DNA of 64,000 nt from the NCBI GenBank assembly GCA_947496175.1, contig CANMBU010000002.1, forward strand, positions 1 to 64,000, written 5' to 3'. This document shows, one piece after another, positions 8,781 through 16,666 of this stretch (the stretch's first letter is position 1; every line of letters starts with the position of its first letter). A program made the translations under genes and the position numbers. The DNA is from an uncultured Roseovarius sp. (lineage in GTDB: Bacteria; Pseudomonadota; Alphaproteobacteria; Rhodobacterales; Rhodobacteraceae). The notes below the pieces were generated by a model. That model was not told the DNA's origin and made no database searches. It saw only the letters and a program-made list of their open reading frames with translations.

Positions 8781-9194
8781 ATGGGTTTTTGGAATTTCTG
8801 GAAGGGTGGCGATGAGACGCCCGAAGCCGAGGCACTGGAAAAAGAGGTGCAGGATCTGGGGCTTAACACCGCCGGGCTCAACATTGCGGTAGATGGCGAT
8901 GTGGTTAAGGTTTCGGGTGAGGCCGTGGATCAGGAGACCAAGGAAAAGGTCATCATGGCCGTGGGCAACGCCAAGGGCGTGGCGGCGGTTGAGGACACGG
9001 TTACCGGGGCCGATCCGGTGTTTCACGAGGTGGCCAAGGGCGACACGCTTTGGAAAATCGCCGAGAAAGCGCTGGGCAACGGCGCGCGCTATACCGAGAT
9101 TTTCGAGGCCAACTGCCCGATGCTCAGCGACCCGGACAAGATCTATCCCGGCCAGCGCCTGCGCATCCCGCAGGATGGCAGCACGACCGCCTGA
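8781..9194 (+). CDS. lysM: BON-LysM peptidoglycan-binding protein (Kbp/LysM family)
   Basis: This 137-residue protein has a BON domain (about residues 30-75, ending VAAVEDTV) and a C-terminal LysM domain (about 82-130: FHEVAKGDTLWKIAEKALGNG ... IYPGQRLRIP). The order and length match the family of E. coli Kbp (YgaU), which binds K+ and peptidoglycan-type ligands. It has no signal peptide, as in Kbp. The start at ATG 8781 gives the family N-terminus GFWNFWKGG; an in-frame ATG at 8763 would add six residues. A strong terminator follows. Confidence 0.9.
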   Translation: MGFWNFWKGGDETPEAEALEKEVQDLGLNTAGLNIAVDGDVVKVSGEAVDQETKEKVIMAVGNAKGVAAVEDTVTGADPVFHEVAKGDTLWKIAEKALGNGARYTEIFEANCPMLSDPDKIYPGQRLRIPQDGSTTA

Positions 9195-9217
9195 TCGAGG
9201 TTCGAGAGATGTAAGAG

Positions 9218-9244
9218 AGGCCGGGTGCACGCCCGGCCTTTTTT
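9218..9244 (+). terminator. strong intrinsic terminator after the LysM gene
   Basis: A perfect 8-bp stem AGGCCGGG / CCCGGCCT with a 6-base loop runs into TTTTTT. It lies 24 bases after the stop codon. Confidence 0.92.
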
Positions 9245-9355
9245 GTTGGACAGAGGTTAACGAAGGGTGAACGGGTCAGGAGGCGAGACACATGACTGTG
9301 GCGTGGCAGGCCTGAAAACCCCTGGTTAACAAGGGTTTTGAGCGATTTTGCCACA

Positions 9356-9396
9356 TCGGTATCACGTCGGTATTGCGTCGGTATCACGTCGGTGCG
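9356..9396. repeat. 11-bp tandem repeat, about 3.7 copies
   Basis: Units are TCGGTATCACG, TCGGTATTGCG, TCGGTATCACG and a partial TCGGTGCGG, end to end. It begins a gene-free stretch (9245-9576) that otherwise holds only the two palindromic repeats listed next. Its function is unknown. Confidence 0.85.
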
Positions 9397-9454
9397 GATG
9401 GGGGAATCGGGTAAAAACGGATGTGTTAAACCCCCGTGCGCGCAACGTTTCGCG

Positions 9455-9509
9455 GTAGGCCGGGGTTTCACCCCGGCAATGGGTGTGGAGGGGTGAAACC
9501 CCGCCCTAC
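9455..9509. repeat. REP-like double palindrome, family A copy 1
   Basis: The left hairpin GTAGGCCGGGGTTTCACC... (arms GCCGGGGT / ACCCCGGC) and the right hairpin GGGGTGAAACCCC, ending CCGCCCTAC, are joined by about 12 bases. The whole begins GTAGG and ends CCTAC, so the ends are also inverted. A second copy lies at 62878-62940. Such elements are dispersed intergenic repeats that can act as terminators or mRNA stabilisers. Confidence 0.85.
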
Positions 9510-9545
9510 GGAGGGGAATTGATGCCGAGCGATGGTCTGGGGAGC

Positions 9546-9569
9546 AAGGTGGGCAGAACTGCCCACCTT
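9546..9569. repeat. perfect 10-bp stem hairpin, REP-like
   Basis: AAGGTGGGCA and TGCCCACCTT pair around the tetraloop GAAC. It sits 8 bases past the stop of the minus-strand gene ending at 9577 and may end that transcript, although no U-run follows. Confidence 0.75.
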
Positions 9570-9576
9570 ACGCTTG

Positions 9577-9969
9577 TTAATAGCTCTGATTTGTGTCGTT
9601 ATCTGGCGACTCATAGAAGCTCACAATGCCGTTGACTAAGAACGGTTGCAGCTCTTCGGACTGGAACAAAACGGAGCGCCTGTTCCAGTGGATTGTGAAG
9701 ATCTTGTTCACGCTGTTTGGCATGTTGTTTTGTTGTGGTGAGCCTTGTCCGGTGTATACAAAGATCCAATCTCCTGGCAAAACTTCTCCTTGGCCAAGCC
9801 AGAGTAAATTGTCGTTAATGGGGAGTATTCGCCTTAACTCCGTTCGAATTCCGATGCCGATCCAATATCGGCTTAGGTTGGTAGCATCAACTACTTCTAT
9901 CGGAATACGTTCTTTGTTTGGAACTCCGCGGTCTATGACATCTAGAATATTCAGGTTGTACTCAATCAT
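9577..9969 (-). CDS. hypothetical protein, second gene of an AT-rich pair
   Basis: This 130-residue soluble protein has no signal peptide or membrane segment and was not recognised. It is rich in beta-prone segments (RYWIGIGIRTELRR, GDWIFVYTG, KIFTIHWNRRSVLF) and ends in a polar tail. The ATG at 9969 overlaps the last 8 bases of the upstream gene (ATGATTGA arrangement), so translation is probably coupled; an in-frame upstream ATG at 10029 lies inside the partner gene and is less likely. Base composition is clearly richer in A+T than the flanking genes, suggesting recent acquisition. The function is unknown. Confidence 0.6.
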   Translation of the reverse strand: MIEYNLNILDVIDRGVPNKERIPIEVVDATNLSRYWIGIGIRTELRRILPINDNLLWLGQGEVLPGDWIFVYTGQGSPQQNNMPNSVNKIFTIHWNRRSVLFQSEELQPFLVNGIVSFYESPDNDTNQSY

Positions 9970-10492
9970 TGGGGCTTTTTCCGAACATACTAGGGGCAAA
10001 AAGTCCAGCAATGATGCATACACCTGCAATTCCGTAGAGAGGCATCGAAAAAGATGAAGCGGTTTCGGTCGTTGCGATTCCAGTCAGAATAGTGGCAACG
10101 ACATACAACAAGCCACTCACCCAATGGATAGTTCTGAGCGTTCTTATTCGTTCGTCTTTCACACTATTCGATTCGGACAGGGAGGAGCTCGTCTTGCGTT
10201 CTGCGGCTAGATCAGCTCGGAGCCTCTCAGTAGTCTCTTCTAGCCTACGGTTCTCTATCACTTTCTGTTCCAGCGCGCCCAGAGTTAAGTGGCTGGAAGA
10301 TTGGTTAGCCAACCCTCGCTGACTGTTCGAAACGACATCTTGTAGGGCTTCGACAAACCTGTCTTGAGGTACCGTGTTGGCGGTTACTTTTGATAGAACC
10401 TCGCCCTCAAGTGCTGTTTGCTTGCCGTCACTTCCAGATTGAGAAACTGCAGGAACAGCAACTCCCGTCTCTCTGTTTTCGTTCTCATCCAT
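9962..10492 (-). CDS. hypothetical coiled-coil protein with two C-terminal membrane helices
   Basis: This 176-residue protein has a polar, low-complexity N-terminus, a probable coiled coil at about residues 68-115 (LGALEQKVIENRRLEETTERL and on) and two hydrophobic helices near 119-141 and 148-170, ending in the cytoplasm-like KSPND. The layout is that of a membrane-anchored scaffold or sensor. It overlaps the following gene by 8 bases. Like it, the gene is AT-rich compared with parE upstream and lysM beyond the repeats. No family was recognised; a small acquired module, possibly defence or stress related, is only a guess. Confidence 0.65.
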   Translation of the reverse strand: MDENENRETGVAVPAVSQSGSDGKQTALEGEVLSKVTANTVPQDRFVEALQDVVSNSQRGLANQSSSHLTLGALEQKVIENRRLEETTERLRADLAAERKTSSSLSESNSVKDERIRTLRTIHWVSGLLYVVATILTGIATTETASSFSMPLYGIAGVCIIAGLFAPSMFGKSPND

Positions 10493-10521
10493 GGATCAAT
10501 TTCCAAGTGACTTTTTCACCC

Positions 10522-12477
10522 TCAAACATCCAACTCCTCCACGAACCGCGCATTCTCCTGAATATACTGAAACCGCAGTTCCGGCTTTTTGCCCATCAGG
10601 CGCTCGACCAAATCGCCAGTCTCCCCCGGCTCGTCCTCGTCGATGGTCACGCGGATGAGTTTGCGGGTTTTGGGGTCCATGGTGGTCTCTTTGAGATCCT
10701 TGGCGTCCATCTCCCCCAGGCCCTTGAAACGGCTGACGTCGATCTTGGCTTTGCCTCCTAAACCTTTCTCCAGCCACGCGTCGCGCTCGGCCTCATCGAG
10801 GCAATAGACCCGCTTGGCCCCCTGCGTCAGTCGGTACAAAGGCGGGCATGCCAGATAAAGATGCCCCGCATCAATCATCGGGCGCATCTGGGTGAAGAAG
10901 AAGGTCATCAGAAGCGAGGCGATATGCGCGCCGTCCACATCGGCGTCGGTCATGATGATGATCTTGTCATAGCGCAGATCGTCGATGTTGAACCGCGTGC
11001 CAAGGCCAACCCCAAGCGCTTGGGTGAGGTCGCTGATCTCGGCGTTGGTGCCCAGTTTGGAGGACGCCGCCCCCAGCACGTTCAGGATCTTGCCGCGCAG
11101 GGGCAGAAGGGCCTGCGTCTTGCGATCCCGCGCCATTTTGGCCGAGCCGCCCGCGCTGTCGCCTTCCACAATGAATAATTCTGTGCCCTCGCGTGTTGAG
11201 GAACTGCAGTCCACCAATTTGCCGGGGAGGCGCAGTTTCTTGGTGGCGGATTTGCGTTGTGTCTCCTTCTCGGCCCTGCGGCGCAGGCGTTCCTCAGCAC
11301 GCAGCACCAGAAAATCAAGGATCGCCCCCGCCGATTTCGTATCCGCCGCGAGCCAGTTGTCGAAATGGTCGCGCACAGAATTTTCGACCATCCGCTGGGC
11401 TTCGACCGTGGCAAGGCGGTCCTTGGTCTGGCCCACGAATTCCGGCTCACGGATAAAGCAGGAGACCAGCGCGCCCGCCCCTGTGATCAGGTCTTCGCGC
11501 GTGATAGTCCCGGCTTTTTTGTTGCTGACCAGTTCGCCATAGGCCTTGATGCCTTTCAGGATCGCCGCCCAAAACCCGGCCTCATGCGTGCCGCCCTCAG
11601 GCGTGGGCACGGTGTTGCAGTAGGATTGAATGAACCCGTCGCGCGCGGGCGTCCAGTTGATCGCCCATTCGACCTTTCCGGGGACCTGGAATTTGTCGAA
11701 GGACACCGATCCGGCAAAGGGCGCGTCGGCATAGGTTGAGGCCCCGGCGAAGGTTTCCGACAGATAGTCCGCAAGACCACCGGGGAAGTGGAATTTCGCC
11801 TCTGCCGGGGTTTCACCGTCTTCGATGGCAGTTTTCCAGCGGATTTCGACACCGGAAAAGAGGTAAGCCTTGGACCGCGCCATCTTGAAGAGCCGTGCGG
11901 GTTTGAGTTTGAGAGAGCCGAAAATGTCAGGATCAGGATGAAAGGTCACGGCAGTGCCGCGCCGGTTGGGAGCTGCGCCGACTTTCTCCAAAGGGCCTTG
12001 TGGCAGGCCACGGGAAAACTCCATCGCGAAGAGTTCCTTGTTGCGGGCCACTTCGACGCGCAGGTGATCCGAGAGCGCGTTGACCACCGATGACCCCACA
12101 CCGTGCAGACCGCCGGAGGTCTGATAGCTGTCGCCAGAGAACTTGCCGCCTGCGTTTAGGGTGCAAAAGATGATTTCAAGTGCGGTTTTGGATGGATCCT
12201 TGGGGTGTGGATCAGTGGGAATACCGCGCCCGTTGTCGCGCACCGAGACATGGCCGTTCTCGTGCAGTTCGACTTCGATCCAGGTGGCGTGTCCGGCCAC
12301 GGCCTCGTCCATGGAGTTGTCGATGATTTCAGCGACCATGTGGTGCAGCGCTCGGTCATCCTTGCCGCCGATATACATGCCAGGACGCAGGCGCACATGC
12401 TCCATGTCCTCCAGGACTTGAATGGAGGAGGCGTCGTAGTCCCCCGACCCAGGGGCTGTCAAAAGATCGTCGGCCAT
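10522..12477 (-). CDS. parE: DNA topoisomerase IV subunit B
   Basis: This 651-residue protein is the ATPase subunit of topoisomerase IV, which decatenates daughter chromosomes together with ParC. The GHKL ATPase domain shows EIIDNSMDEA, DNGRGIPTDPHP and GGLHGVGSSVVNALS; the TOPRIM domain shows VEGDSAGGSAKMARDR and later TDADVDGAHI. The C-terminus FQYIQENARFVEELDV is typical. ATG 12477 gives the normal N-terminus; the open frame extends 55 codons further but without a family match. It runs divergent from the glycosylase gene, and parC is not in the window. Confidence 0.96.
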   Translation of the reverse strand: MADDLLTAPGSGDYDASSIQVLEDMEHVRLRPGMYIGGKDDRALHHMVAEIIDNSMDEAVAGHATWIEVELHENGHVSVRDNGRGIPTDPHPKDPSKTALEIIFCTLNAGGKFSGDSYQTSGGLHGVGSSVVNALSDHLRVEVARNKELFAMEFSRGLPQGPLEKVGAAPNRRGTAVTFHPDPDIFGSLKLKPARLFKMARSKAYLFSGVEIRWKTAIEDGETPAEAKFHFPGGLADYLSETFAGASTYADAPFAGSVSFDKFQVPGKVEWAINWTPARDGFIQSYCNTVPTPEGGTHEAGFWAAILKGIKAYGELVSNKKAGTITREDLITGAGALVSCFIREPEFVGQTKDRLATVEAQRMVENSVRDHFDNWLAADTKSAGAILDFLVLRAEERLRRRAEKETQRKSATKKLRLPGKLVDCSSSTREGTELFIVEGDSAGGSAKMARDRKTQALLPLRGKILNVLGAASSKLGTNAEISDLTQALGVGLGTRFNIDDLRYDKIIIMTDADVDGAHIASLLMTFFFTQMRPMIDAGHLYLACPPLYRLTQGAKRVYCLDEAERDAWLEKGLGGKAKIDVSRFKGLGEMDAKDLKETTMDPKTRKLIRVTIDEDEPGETGDLVERLMGKKPELRFQYIQENARFVEELDV

Positions 12478-12597
12478 CGGTCTGCTCTTTATTTGTTGAT
12501 TGTGTGCAGTATGGCAGAGGCAAGCGTTCTGGAAAAGCGGCTTCCTGCAGGAAACTGTCAGGGGTAGACTGCTATACGCGCGCGAAAGGAGCATGCG

Positions 12598-13263
12598 ATG
12601 CGGAGTTTTCAAGAGATATTTGACATCAGTGCCGAACGGCACGGCGGAACGGATGCGCTGGACGCAATGCTTGGTAAGCCGAAGACTCCAGAAGAGCTTG
12701 CCAGAATTCCCGAGGACCGCTGGCTGGCGGAGATGTCAAAGTACATTTTTGCCACCGGACTCAACTGGACCGTGATTGAAAAGAAGTGGCCTGGGTTTGA
12801 AGAAGCGTTTCACGGCTTTGACCTCGGTCGCTGCGCCTTCATGGATGACGGGATGTTTGACAGTCTGTTGCAGGACACGCGCATCGTTAGGCATGGCGCC
12901 AAGATTCAGTCTGTGCGGGACAATGCGGCGTTTCTGCTTGAACTGCGCGAGGAGGGAGGTGTGGGCCACGTCCTGGGTGGCTGGCCGTCTGATGCCTTTG
13001 CGGACCTGCTTGAGATGATGAAAAAGCGTGGCTCCCGGTTAGGTGGGATGACAGGCGCTTACTCCATGCGGATGCTCGGGCGGGACAGTTATATCCTGTC
13101 AAAGGATGTTGTGGCGCGTTTGATTGCAGAGGGTGTGGTGGACAAGGCACCGGGATCCAAGTCGTCGATGAAAGCGGTGCAGGCGGCGTTCAACGCGTGG
13201 ATGGATCAATCTGGTCGGTCATTGACCGAAATCAGCCGGGTTTTGGCACTGAGCACTGGGTAG
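12598..13263 (+). CDS. tag: DNA-3-methyladenine glycosylase I family protein
   Basis: This 221-residue helix-hairpin-helix family protein is related to Tag, the base-excision enzyme that removes 3-methyladenine. The motif region FATGLNWTVIEKKWPGFEEAFHGFD matches the Tag block where the substrate base is held (W..i..K...f..aF..F). Family zinc ligands are not evident, as in several divergent members. AAAGGAG precedes ATG 12598. The gene stands alone and is followed by a repeat-rich gap. Confidence 0.85.
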   Translation: MRSFQEIFDISAERHGGTDALDAMLGKPKTPEELARIPEDRWLAEMSKYIFATGLNWTVIEKKWPGFEEAFHGFDLGRCAFMDDGMFDSLLQDTRIVRHGAKIQSVRDNAAFLLELREEGGVGHVLGGWPSDAFADLLEMMKKRGSRLGGMTGAYSMRMLGRDSYILSKDVVARLIAEGVVDKAPGSKSSMKAVQAAFNAWMDQSGRSLTEISRVLALSTG

Positions 13264-13272
13264 CGTGCCAAG

Positions 13273-13314
13273 GCGTTTCGCGATGAACCTGAGACGTAGA
13301 TGATCGCGGAACGC
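13273..13314. repeat. 42-bp dispersed palindromic repeat, family B copy 1
   Basis: It begins GCGTTTCGCGATGAACC and ends GATGATCGCGGAACGC, so the ends form an inverted repeat (GCGTTTCGCGAT against ATCGCGGAACGC). It lies 9 bases after the glycosylase stop. Copy 2 is at 13562-13603 and a diverged copy 3 at 48035-48076; all three are exactly 42 bp. The gap 13264-13679 holds no gene that can be supported. Confidence 0.9.
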
Positions 13315-13389
13315 TTTAACGTATTGGCGCTCCGGACACCTTGAAAGAAAACGGGCTTTGGGCGTGGTGGAATTTTGCAAAACTCCACT

Positions 13390-13435
13390 CTGGTTTCTTG
13401 CAAGAAACCAGTCTCAATCATCGAGGTATTGAGAC
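13390..13435. repeat. 22-bp perfect palindrome followed by a second hairpin
   Basis: CTGGTTTCTTG (13390-13400) is followed directly by its exact reverse complement (13401-13411). Sharing its last base, the next hairpin is GTCTCAAT (13411-13418), 9 bases, ATTGAGAC (13428-13435). The pair lies midway between family B copies 1 and 2. Confidence 0.85.
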
Positions 13436-13561
13436 ACCCCGATGACAATGCCGTCATGAACGGCAGCCGCGATGCGCGTTCTTTCCCCAGTCAGGTTTGG
13501 ACGCTCGGGCAGATTAACTGGTTAGTCCGGTCAACACGTTGGCAGACTTAAAAACCCGAAA

Positions 13562-13603
13562 GCGTTTCGCGATGAACCTGTGACGTAGATGATCGCGAAA
13601 CGC
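13562..13603. repeat. 42-bp dispersed palindromic repeat, family B copy 2
   Basis: It is nearly identical to copy 1 (two differences), direct in orientation and 289 bases further on. Its inverted ends are perfect for 12 bases (GCGTTTCGCGAT / ATCGCGAAACGC). Confidence 0.9.
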
Positions 13604-13679
13604 CGCGTGACACGCAATCGTTGCACGCGTTTCGCTTTTCGCTGAAGTATCAGGCTAAAGGCGAAGCCCTTTAGACTCC

Positions 13680-14591
13680 CTATTCCTTTTGTGACAGATA
13701 GCGCGCACATCCCAAGAGCGCGGCGTTGTCGTCATGGATCACCGTCACCGGGATGCGTTTCAGGATATCCGTGTAAGGCCCACGCGGATGGAATGTGTCG
13801 GTGAAACCCATCGGTGTGAGGAAGGGGGCGATGGCACGTGCGGTGCCGCCGATGAGGTAGAGGCCGCCTGTGGCCATATGCGACAAACAAAGGTTACTGG
13901 CGACAAGGCCGAGCAAGGACGCAAAACACTGGAGTGTCTTGCGCGGCTGAGCCGCGATGATCTGCGTCGGCGTCAAAGTCTCGCCGCTAAAAAAGGCGTG
14001 GATGCGCGTGAGACCGGAACCCGAAAGTGCCGCTTCTATCGGCAAATGCCCGGCTTGTTTGTACAAGGCATCAAAGAGCGGGCGGAAGCCGGGCGCGTCT
14101 GGCAAGGTGGTGTGCCCGCTCTCTGAGGCGGGGACAAACACCCTGTCCTTTTGTTGATGCGCCACTGCGATGTTGCAGCCTGTTCCGAGACCCAATACCA
14201 GACGCGGACCGCCCGGCTCGGACATTCCTTTGACCAGGGTTTGCTGGGCGTCTTCATGCAGATCATCTAAAGCATAAGCCTGGGCCTGTAGATCATTGAG
14301 TAAATGAATTTCGGGAATGCCTGTGCTGCGACGCAAGGTGGTGGCATCGATAAACCAGTTATGATTGGTAAGCTGCGCAGAGCCATCGCGAACAGGTCCG
14401 GCCACGCCAGCACATATGGCTTGGATGCTGCCCTGTGGTCTGTCCATCAGATAGGTTTGCAGCAGCTGCGACAGGTCTTCAAACGGGTCAATGGCAAAGC
14501 GTTGAACAGTTTCAGGATCAAGCTTGTTTTGGAGAGCCAAACCGACGCGGCAATGCGTGCCCCCAAGGTCAATCAGAAGATGCTCAGCCAT
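13680..14591 (-). CDS. glk: glucokinase
   Basis: This 303-residue protein of the bacterial Glk family phosphorylates glucose with ATP in the cytoplasm. Visible motifs are the phosphate-1 loop LLIDLGGTHCRVGLA at the N-terminus, LLNDLQAQAYAL (catalytic aspartate region), LVLGLGTGCNIAV (adenosine loop) and ESGHTTLPD. ATG 14591 places the phosphate loop at residues 5-17 as expected; an upstream in-frame start is inside the neighbouring aldolase gene. The two genes overlap by 8 bases and form an operon, aldolase first. A CTAAAGG / CCTTTAG hairpin (13655-13674) follows the stop. Confidence 0.93.
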   Translation of the reverse strand: MAEHLLIDLGGTHCRVGLALQNKLDPETVQRFAIDPFEDLSQLLQTYLMDRPQGSIQAICAGVAGPVRDGSAQLTNHNWFIDATTLRRSTGIPEIHLLNDLQAQAYALDDLHEDAQQTLVKGMSEPGGPRLVLGLGTGCNIAVAHQQKDRVFVPASESGHTTLPDAPGFRPLFDALYKQAGHLPIEAALSGSGLTRIHAFFSGETLTPTQIIAAQPRKTLQCFASLLGLVASNLCLSHMATGGLYLIGGTARAIAPFLTPMGFTDTFHPRGPYTDILKRIPVTVIHDDNAALLGCARYLSQKE

Positions 14592-15354
14592 CACGCCACT
14601 TTGCCGCCAAAGCGCGGGCAGATTGCGCAAAGAGCAGAACGTCAATGCCCACCGCAAGCATTTGCCCGCCCCAGTCGCGATACATCAAAGCTGTGTCATG
14701 ATCGACGGCCAGAATGCCGGGCGCTTTGCCAGAGGCTTTGATCCGGGCGAGCGCGTCTTGCATGGCGTCCATCACCTCTGGCTGGGTGGCGTCGCCGCGG
14801 TAGCCCATGTCATTGGCCAGATCGGACGGTCCTATGAAGGCGGCATCAACGCCGTCGATGGCGCAAATGGCATCGAGGTTTTCGAGCGCCGCGCGGCTTT
14901 CGATTTGCACAATGAGGCACATCTGATCATTGGCGGTTGTGATGTAATCCGGGATCGCGCCAAAGCCTGAGGCACGGGCCAGAGCCGCACCGGACCCACG
15001 CACACCTTCGGGCGGGTAGCGCATGGCTTTGACCAGCGCTTGGGCCTGCTCTGCTGTGTCGACCATTGGCACCAGAAGCGATTGCACCCCGATATCGAGC
15101 ACCTGTTTGATGATCCAGTCTTCGCCAATCGGCACGCGCACCACCGGGTGGCTTGACGACCCTTGCAGTGCTTGTATCTGCGCAGAGAGTGTGCGGATGT
15201 CATTGGGCGCATGCTCCCCATCCAGCACCAGCCAGTCAAACCCGGCGGTGCCCAGCACTTCGGTCGCATAAGGATCGCAAAACCCGGCCCAGCAGCCATA
15301 GAGGTTCTGACCCGAAGCCAGTTTGGTTTTGAACGAGTTGTGGGGTGTGCGCAT
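14584..15354 (-). CDS. HpcH/HpaI family class II aldolase
   Basis: This 256-residue TIM-barrel aldolase belongs to the 2,4-dihydroxyhept-2-ene-1,7-dioate (HpaI) / 5-keto-4-deoxyglucarate (GarL) family, which cleaves 4-hydroxy-2-oxo acids to pyruvate and an aldehyde using a divalent metal. Visible are WLVLDGEHAPND, the metal-binding QIES with GPSDLANDMG, and VRVP before IKQVLDIG. ATG 15354 follows GGAGAG at good distance. Coupling to glk suggests a sugar-acid substrate, but the exact one cannot be read. Confidence 0.88.
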   Translation of the reverse strand: MRTPHNSFKTKLASGQNLYGCWAGFCDPYATEVLGTAGFDWLVLDGEHAPNDIRTLSAQIQALQGSSSHPVVRVPIGEDWIIKQVLDIGVQSLLVPMVDTAEQAQALVKAMRYPPEGVRGSGAALARASGFGAIPDYITTANDQMCLIVQIESRAALENLDAICAIDGVDAAFIGPSDLANDMGYRGDATQPEVMDAMQDALARIKASGKAPGILAVDHDTALMYRDWGGQMLAVGIDVLLFAQSARALAAKWRDG

Positions 15355-15433
15355 CGCATCTCTCCGGCTGAGGCTTGTGCCCAAGTTAAGCGTGGTGTTG
15401 ATTGGAGGTCCAGCATTGAGGCGGAGGACGGCC

Positions 15434-15844
15434 ATGAAACTGACATTGCACCACATCAATCTCAGCACCGAAAAGGTGGAGGCGATGGATACGTTCTACC
15501 GCGATGTTATGCAGCTCGACCGAGCTGAAACGGACCTGCCTGCGCTGAAGAATGACGAGGATGTCTACACCGGGGATGTGGCCTTTTTGGAGGATGGGCA
15601 TGTGCATCTGCATGTGGCGCGCAAGGATGTGAAGGCAGGGTTTCGCACCGGCCAGATCGTGAACCCGGTGAGCCATGGCCATATCGCCTATCGATGCGAC
15701 GATCTGGAGGCGTTTAAGGCGCATTTGGAGGCGCAGGGCGTGGCGTATTCCGATTGGGGTGAAAGCGCCGTCAAAGGCTGGCACCAGATTTATTTTTACG
15801 ACCCGGATGGCAACGTGATCGAAGTGCATCAGGTGGTGGAGTGA
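15434..15844 (+). CDS. VOC (glyoxalase/bleomycin resistance/dioxygenase) superfamily protein
   Basis: This 136-residue protein consists of a single vicinal-oxygen-chelate domain with paired beta-alpha-beta-beta-beta modules: TLHHINLSTEKVEAMDTFYRDVMQLDR, HVHLHVARKDV, HGHIAYRCDDLEAFKAHLEAQGVAYSDWG and IYFYDPDGNVIEVHQ. Candidate metal ligands are H7, a mid-protein histidine and the glutamate in NVIEVH, the usual 2-His-1-Glu pattern. GGAGG precedes ATG 15434. The enzyme could be a glyoxalase, epimerase or resistance protein; the context (divergent from the aldolase) does not decide. Confidence 0.85.
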   Translation: MKLTLHHINLSTEKVEAMDTFYRDVMQLDRAETDLPALKNDEDVYTGDVAFLEDGHVHLHVARKDVKAGFRTGQIVNPVSHGHIAYRCDDLEAFKAHLEAQGVAYSDWGESAVKGWHQIYFYDPDGNVIEVHQVVE

Positions 15845-15936
15845 GGGGGAAAGTGGTGGCGGTGATGCGGAAGACGTCGACTTTGAAGAATTGGGGCCGA
15901 CGTCAGTACCGGGGTCATTGCGGTTTCTATACAAAT

Positions 15937-15966
15937 AAGCCCGACCGGACGATGCCAGCCGGGCTT
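15937..15966. terminator. bidirectional hairpin between convergent genes
   Basis: AAGCCCG and CGGGCTT pair across a 16-base loop. It lies between the VOC gene (plus) and the fasciclin gene (minus), 24 bases past the stop of the latter. T-runs are weak on both sides. Confidence 0.6.
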
Positions 15967-15989
15967 CTCGCTTGCCTCTTGAAGGGAAT

Positions 15990-16493
15990 TTAAGGCAAGA
16001 GCACCTTGTCGATCACGTGAATAACACCGTTGGTTGCGATGATGTCTGCTGATGTGACATTGGCATCGTTTACACGCACAGCAGCACCGTACTTGCCACC
16101 CGTACCGTTCACACGCACTGTATCGCCTTGTACTGTCGCAACGTCCAGTTTCTGCCCAATCACTTGGTCTGATGTTATTGCACCAGGAACAACATGGTAG
16201 GTCAGAATATTGACCAGTTGATCTTTGTTTTCTGGCAGAAGAAGGGTTTCAACAGTGCCGGCTGGCAGCGCGTCAAATGCTGCATTTGTCGGGGCAAACA
16301 CTGTGAATGGTCCTGGCCCTTTAAGCGTTTCTACCAGATCCGCAGCCTGCAAAGCAGCCACAAGAGTTGAGAAATCTGGGTTGGATGCTGCGATATCTAC
16401 AATATCGTCCCCGGTTTCAGTTTGCGCACATGCTCCAACTGCCGATACCAGTCCAACAGCTGCAAACGATTTTATAAGGCCACGACGATTCAT
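15990..16493 (-). CDS. secreted fasciclin (FAS1) domain protein
   Basis: This 167-residue protein has an N-terminal export signal (MNRRGLIKSFAAVGLVSAVGACAQ, which could also be read as a lipobox GAC with lipid cysteine 22) followed by one complete FAS1 domain. The H1 box is FTVFAPTNAAFDALP and the H2 box is NGVIHVIDKVLLP. FAS1 proteins mediate adhesion or matrix contacts at the cell surface. AAGGAAA lies before the ATG. Single gene, terminator downstream. Confidence 0.92.
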   Translation of the reverse strand: MNRRGLIKSFAAVGLVSAVGACAQTETGDDIVDIAASNPDFSTLVAALQAADLVETLKGPGPFTVFAPTNAAFDALPAGTVETLLLPENKDQLVNILTYHVVPGAITSDQVIGQKLDVATVQGDTVRVNGTGGKYGAAVRVNDANVTSADIIATNGVIHVIDKVLLP

Positions 16494-16666
16494 AGTATTT
16501 CCTTTTTTGGTTATTGATTGGTTCTGCAGGTTTGCACTGGTCCATATTCGTCAGTACGGGAGTAAGCAGTGAACAGATCACAAATAGTTGAAGCTAGAGC
16601 GGGCACATCAGCATAAAGTCGTGGTGCACGCTTTATGGGCTAAGAGCGGTCATTGACCCTGGCTGC

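Noticed and set aside
9356-9396. Possible CRISPR array
   Set aside because: Units are 11 bp, contiguous and without spacers.
15386-15934. 182-codon minus-strand frame opposite the VOC gene
   Set aside because: It is a shadow of the VOC gene, whose plus-strand protein has clear family motifs.
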